Source: Bacillus sp. FJAT-29790 (GTDB lineage: Bacteria > Bacillota > Bacilli > Bacillales > Cytobacillaceae). Taken from it: a DNA stretch of 49,203 nt. This document shows, in pieces, positions 46,436 to 49,203 of this stretch. Positions within the stretch are counted from its first letter, which is position 1. Every line of letters begins with the position of its first letter. The notes below the pieces were generated by a model. It did not search any database and was not told where the DNA came from. It was given only the letters and a program-made list of their open reading frames with translations. The position numbers and the translations under genes were made by a program. The stretch spans positions 343,967 through 393,169 of the forward strand of contig NZ_JAHNZZ010000003.1 in assembly GCF_019039215.1 (NCBI RefSeq), written 5' to 3'.

Positions 46436-47856
46436 AAGCGTAAGGCAGTTTGCAGTTGGATATCGTTTTCTTCTTTTTTCATTTCGGCTAGGATTTCCTG
46501 TTCGAGAAAGGATGCCGTTTTTTGATCAATTTCTCCACTTGGATTGAGCCCATTTTGCTGTTGGAAAGCTCTTACTGCGATCGTCGTTGATTCACTGAAA
46601 TAGCCGTCAGTCCGCCCTGGTGAATAGCCTAACCCGTCTAGGATATCCTGGGCATTTTTCACCTGTTCGCTATTCATATCTTTCACTAATACCTTTTCAA
46701 TTTGAAGCGGATGAGTTCGATAGATTGCAGGCTGTTTAACTTCAATCGTCGGTTTAATGCCCTCTTTATGAATCCAATTCCCATCTGGTGTCAGCCATTT
46801 GTACAAGGTCAATTTAATATTGCTGCCATCGCCCATCGGCACTGGCTGCTGAACCGTCCCTTTTCCAAAGGTCTTCTCTCCGATAAGTGTATACCCCTGC
46901 GCTTCATTTAAGGCACCAGCCAAGATCTCGGAAGCAGATGCACTTCCATTATCAATGAGAACTACTATCGGGTATCCCTTCGTTTTCGTCAAACTAGAAA
47001 AATGTCTTTTCTTTTCTCCATTTCGCTTTTCAATTTGTATATAAGGCTTTTCATTCGTGACAAATTCCTTCAAGATTTCTTCGACGGATAAGAGGAATCC
47101 TCCAGGATTTCCACGGACGTCGATCACCAAGCCTTCCATCCCTTTTTTCTCCAATGCGGTCAGTTGCCCCTTAAATTCATTGGCTGTATCTTCTGAAAAA
47201 GAAGTAACCTCTATATAGCCGATTGCCTTCCCGCTCGTTCTTTTCAAATCAGAGTAAACGGTAATTTGGGGAATTTCATCCCGTTTAACTTCAACAGTAA
47301 GCGGAGCGGTCAAACCGTGACGAGCTATTTCAAGTTTCACCTTCGTTCCTTTTTTCCCTCTGATTTTTAAGGTCGCCTCTAATAAATCTAAACCTTCAAC
47401 ATTTTCACCATCCACCTTAAGAATCTGATCTCTTGGCTTTAGACCTGCTTTTTCGGCAGGCGAATCTTTAAACGGTGAAATGATCACAATTTTCCCATCC
47501 ACCTTGCCCACTTCTGCCCCAATTCCCTCAAAAGTGGATTCCAGCGTTTCATTAAATTGTTTAACTGTGTCTTTATCCATGTATACTGAATAGGGATCAG
47601 CAAGAGTAGCAAGCATTCCTTGAATAGCACCCTCGACTAACTGATTTTCTTCCACTGCTTCAACATAACTGTTTAAAATGAGTCTGTATGCCTGTTCAAC
47701 CTTTACTAATTCTCCGTCTCTTGTCGTAACAGGTAATTTTCCTGCTTCTGTTTGGGCCGGCGCACTGTCATTTACCCATTGCATTCCTGCATAAGTGCCA
47801 CCAGCACCGGCTAGCAGAGAACCGGTCATTAACAGGGGAATCCATTTCCTGCTCAT
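46423..47856 (-). CDS. ctpB: Carboxy-terminal processing serine protease CtpB
   Basis: The product of about 477 residues has an N-terminal membrane or signal segment (WIPLLMTGSLLAGAGGTYAG), a PDZ domain (about 110-195), an S41 peptidase domain with catalytic Ser in NGSASASE and Lys in TFGKG, and a C-terminal peptidoglycan-binding domain (ILDGLGYSPGRTDGYFSESTTIAVRAFQQQ). In sporulating Bacillus, CtpB cleaves SpoIVFA and so helps activate sigma-K. The ATG at 47856 is better spaced from AAAGGAAG than the ATG at 47862. No defect is seen. The last codons overlap a REP-like sequence. Confidence 0.93.
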   Translation of the reverse strand: MSRKWIPLLMTGSLLAGAGGTYAGMQWVNDSAPAQTEAGKLPVTTRDGELVKVEQAYRLILNSYVEAVEENQLVEGAIQGMLATLADPYSVYMDKDTVKQFNETLESTFEGIGAEVGKVDGKIVIISPFKDSPAEKAGLKPRDQILKVDGENVEGLDLLEATLKIRGKKGTKVKLEIARHGLTAPLTVEVKRDEIPQITVYSDLKRTSGKAIGYIEVTSFSEDTANEFKGQLTALEKKGMEGLVIDVRGNPGGFLLSVEEILKEFVTNEKPYIQIEKRNGEKKRHFSSLTKTKGYPIVVLIDNGSASASEILAGALNEAQGYTLIGEKTFGKGTVQQPVPMGDGSNIKLTLYKWLTPDGNWIHKEGIKPTIEVKQPAIYRTHPLQIEKVLVKDMNSEQVKNAQDILDGLGYSPGRTDGYFSESTTIAVRAFQQQNGLNPSGEIDQKTASFLEQEILAEMKKEENDIQLQTALRFLAR

Positions 47857-48114
47857 CTGCATCTTCCTTTCTACCCGCTGTACACCGGTATCTATTACTT
47901 CTTCAACTTACTTTATTTTCCTCTTAGAAACCAAAAAAACATCCCGCAATTTAGAGATGCCTTTGCCTAATTCAATATATGAAAAAAGGGGACGAGTTAT
48001 GAAGAATATTTATAGGAACAAAAAGATGCCCTAAGACCATAATCTATTGCCTTCAGGACGATTATCCATTTTTGCTCATGAAAATAACACCGTGTGTCTT
48101 TGAAAGTGGAACGC

Positions 48115-48246
48115 TCAAGTCATTCGGCTGCTGAACATTGCAGGAAAACCACCTGCAATCACCATATCACCGTGAACCTCCTCCCAAGTAAGTCGGGAGA
48201 TCACTTCCGAATCACTTGCAGCTCTACTTTCGAAATTGGTGATCAT
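48115..48246 (-). other. Short ORF of 43 codons, uncertain
   Basis: A frame from ATG 48246 reads through SEVISRLTWEEVHGDMVIAG and ends SSRMT. The composition is protein-like, but no good ribosome site precedes the ATG and no family is recognised. It could be a remnant or a small gene. The rest of 47863-48368 holds nothing recognisable. Confidence 0.3.
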
Positions 48247-48368
48247 CTTTGAATAAAGTTAAAAACAATCAGCAATCAGAGTGCGTATCTGAATACGAAG
48301 TGAAAACTATCACCCTTTGGCCTACTAGATCGGCAGAATGTGGGAAAGGATATTTTAGATATAACATA

Positions 48369-48414
48369 AAAGAAGGAATCAACGTTTCTTCTTAGAAATG
48401 TTGATTCCTTCTTT
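48369..48414 (-). terminator. Terminator of the zinc-ribbon gene
   Basis: AAGGAATCAAC/GTTGATTCCTT with A- and T-rich flanks forms a long stem directly downstream of the small gene that ends at 48436. Confidence 0.8.
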
Positions 48415-48435
48415 GCAATGACGCATAGCTTTTGA

Positions 48436-48594
48436 TTACCATCTAACCTTACCAATTCGCTTTTTTATAGGTATGCTGTAACAATCATCACAAACACCTT
48501 TGTTATCAATATACTCATTCTCATCCATAATTACTTGCTTGCATTTAGAGCATTGCCATTGCTGAACTGTAATAGATTCCTCAACGTACTCCAT
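48436..48594 (-). CDS. Small zinc-ribbon protein of unknown function
   Basis: The 52-residue protein begins MEYVEESITVQQWQCSKCKQ and has two cysteine pairs, CSKC and CDDC, spaced by about 17 residues, as expected for a zinc ribbon. The C-terminus is basic (IKKRIGKVRW). A good AAGGAG site lies eight bases before the ATG, and a strong terminator follows the stop, so it looks like a real single-gene unit. The role is unknown; nucleic-acid or protein binding is possible. Confidence 0.72.
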   Translation of the reverse strand: MEYVEESITVQQWQCSKCKQVIMDENEYIDNKGVCDDCYSIPIKKRIGKVRW

Positions 48595-48655
48595 ATTCTC
48601 ATCTCCTTATTACCACTACTATTCGATAAAAGGATATGATTTCCTGCAAATAAAC

Positions 48656-48675
48656 AAGCATCCCGAAGGATGCTT
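48656..48675 (-). terminator. Terminator of the tRNA cluster
   Basis: The minus-strand stem AAGCATCC-TTCG-GGATGCTT with a UUCG tetraloop is followed by TGTTTATTTG. It lies 28 bp beyond tRNA-Arg, the last gene of the cluster. Confidence 0.75.
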
Positions 48676-48702
48676 GATAATCGTTATATTTTAAATTTTT
48701 TA

Positions 48703-48776
<74 letters not shown>

Positions 48777-48791
48777 ATTACATTATATGTA

Positions 48792-48879
48792 CGGAGGAGG
48801 AGGGATTTGAACCGTCGCGCCGTTTACACGACCAATACCCTTAGCAGGGGCGCCTCTTCAGCCTCTTGAGTACTTCCCC
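48792..48879 (-). tRNA. tRNA-Ser (anticodon GCT), with some stem mismatches
   Basis: An 88-nt class II tRNA has the anticodon GCT (decoding AGC/AGU) and a long variable arm (GGTCGTGTAAACGGC). The acceptor GGGGAAG against CTCCTCC has one A-C mismatch and one G-U pair. The T-stem GACGG/CCCTC has one C-C mismatch. The usual Bacillus form has perfectly paired acceptor and T stems. It may be a slightly degenerate copy. CCA is not encoded. Confidence 0.85.
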
Positions 48880-48892
48880 ATAAACATAAAAA

Positions 48893-48967
48893 TGGCTCCG
48901 CAGGTAGGATTCGAACCTACGACCGATCGGTTAACAGCCGATTGCTCTACCACTGAGCTACTGCGGA
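48893..48967 (-). tRNA. tRNA-Asn (anticodon GTT)
   Basis: A 75-nt cloverleaf has the acceptor TCCGCAG/CTGCGGA, anticodon loop CTGTTAA and T-arm GTAGGTTCGAATCCTAC. It ends in an encoded CCA. Confidence 0.96.
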
Positions 48968-49142
48968 ATAGTTAGTATTATTTACGGATATTTAGTGTAA
49001 TTTTTAAGATTGGTTGTGGTCAAACTGTGCTGCAAATCCCTGAGTGATTTGTTGCAGATTACTACAGCTTTATTCGGGGATGTAATGCTTTGGACTGCAA
49101 GCTTCCGCAATCTATTGCAGAACAAAAGAAATTATTTATATA

Positions 49143-49203
<61 letters not shown>

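Overview
The window looks like the chromosome of a low-GC Gram-positive bacterium of the Bacillaceae. AT-rich genes have AGGAGG-type ribosome binding sites, and the gene order matches Bacillus subtilis closely: crh-whiA-glmR-rapZ-yvcI-trxB-yvcD, the his operon, yvoF-ppaX-yvoD-lgt-hprK, yvlD/yvlB/yvlA-like genes, uvrA-uvrB, csbA, and minJ-ctpB. A tRNA cluster (Arg, Ser, Asn, Ile) closes the window. The genus cannot be fixed from sequence alone. Most genes lie on the minus strand.

Layout: (1) 1-7.1 kb: carbon and cell-wall regulation (Crh, WhiA, GlmR, RapZ), a Nudix hydrolase, thioredoxin reductase and a TPR protein. (2) 7.5-13.5 kb: his operon hisZ-G-D-B-(H)-A-F-IE. hisH is reduced to a 21-codon in-frame remnant. 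(3) 13.7-17.9 kb: yvoF-ppaX-yvoD-lgt-hprK. With crh at the window edge, this gives the HPr/Crh Ser46 kinase/phosphorylase, one of its substrates, and the pyrophosphatase that clears its product. (4) 18.1-21.9 kb: a decayed type I toxin locus with an apparently intact antisense RNA, a cell-wall amidase, and small membrane or cytosolic genes. (5) 22-27 kb: uvrA-uvrB with a LexA-box-like site. (6) 27.5-38.1 kb: an accessory region with a FadR-type regulator divergent from a brnQ transporter, csbA, a membrane protein, a decayed beta-propeller gene, a ThDP enzyme, yktB, a secreted protein and a second brnQ. Both brnQ genes have CodY-box-like sites upstream. (7) 38.5-39.7 kb: a flavohemoglobin gene interrupted by two in-frame TAA codons. 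(8) about 40.2-44.2 kb: a strikingly GC-rich island with actinobacterial-style codons, encoding a parallel beta-helix lipoprotein and a family 3 glycoside hydrolase. The hydrolase starts with an AT-rich, Bacillus-like leader, so it looks chimeric; a fragment of a large serine recombinase lies next to it. (9) 44.9-47.9 kb: minJ and ctpB. (10) 48.1-49.2 kb: a zinc-ribbon mini-protein and the tRNAs.

Five copies of an approximately 140-bp imperfect palindrome sit between genes across the first 27.5 kb, several inside otherwise conserved operons. The observations most worth a second look are the chimeric GC-rich glycosidase island, the precise hisH deletion, the type I antitoxin left without a toxin, and the CodY/palindrome arrangement at the brnQ genes.
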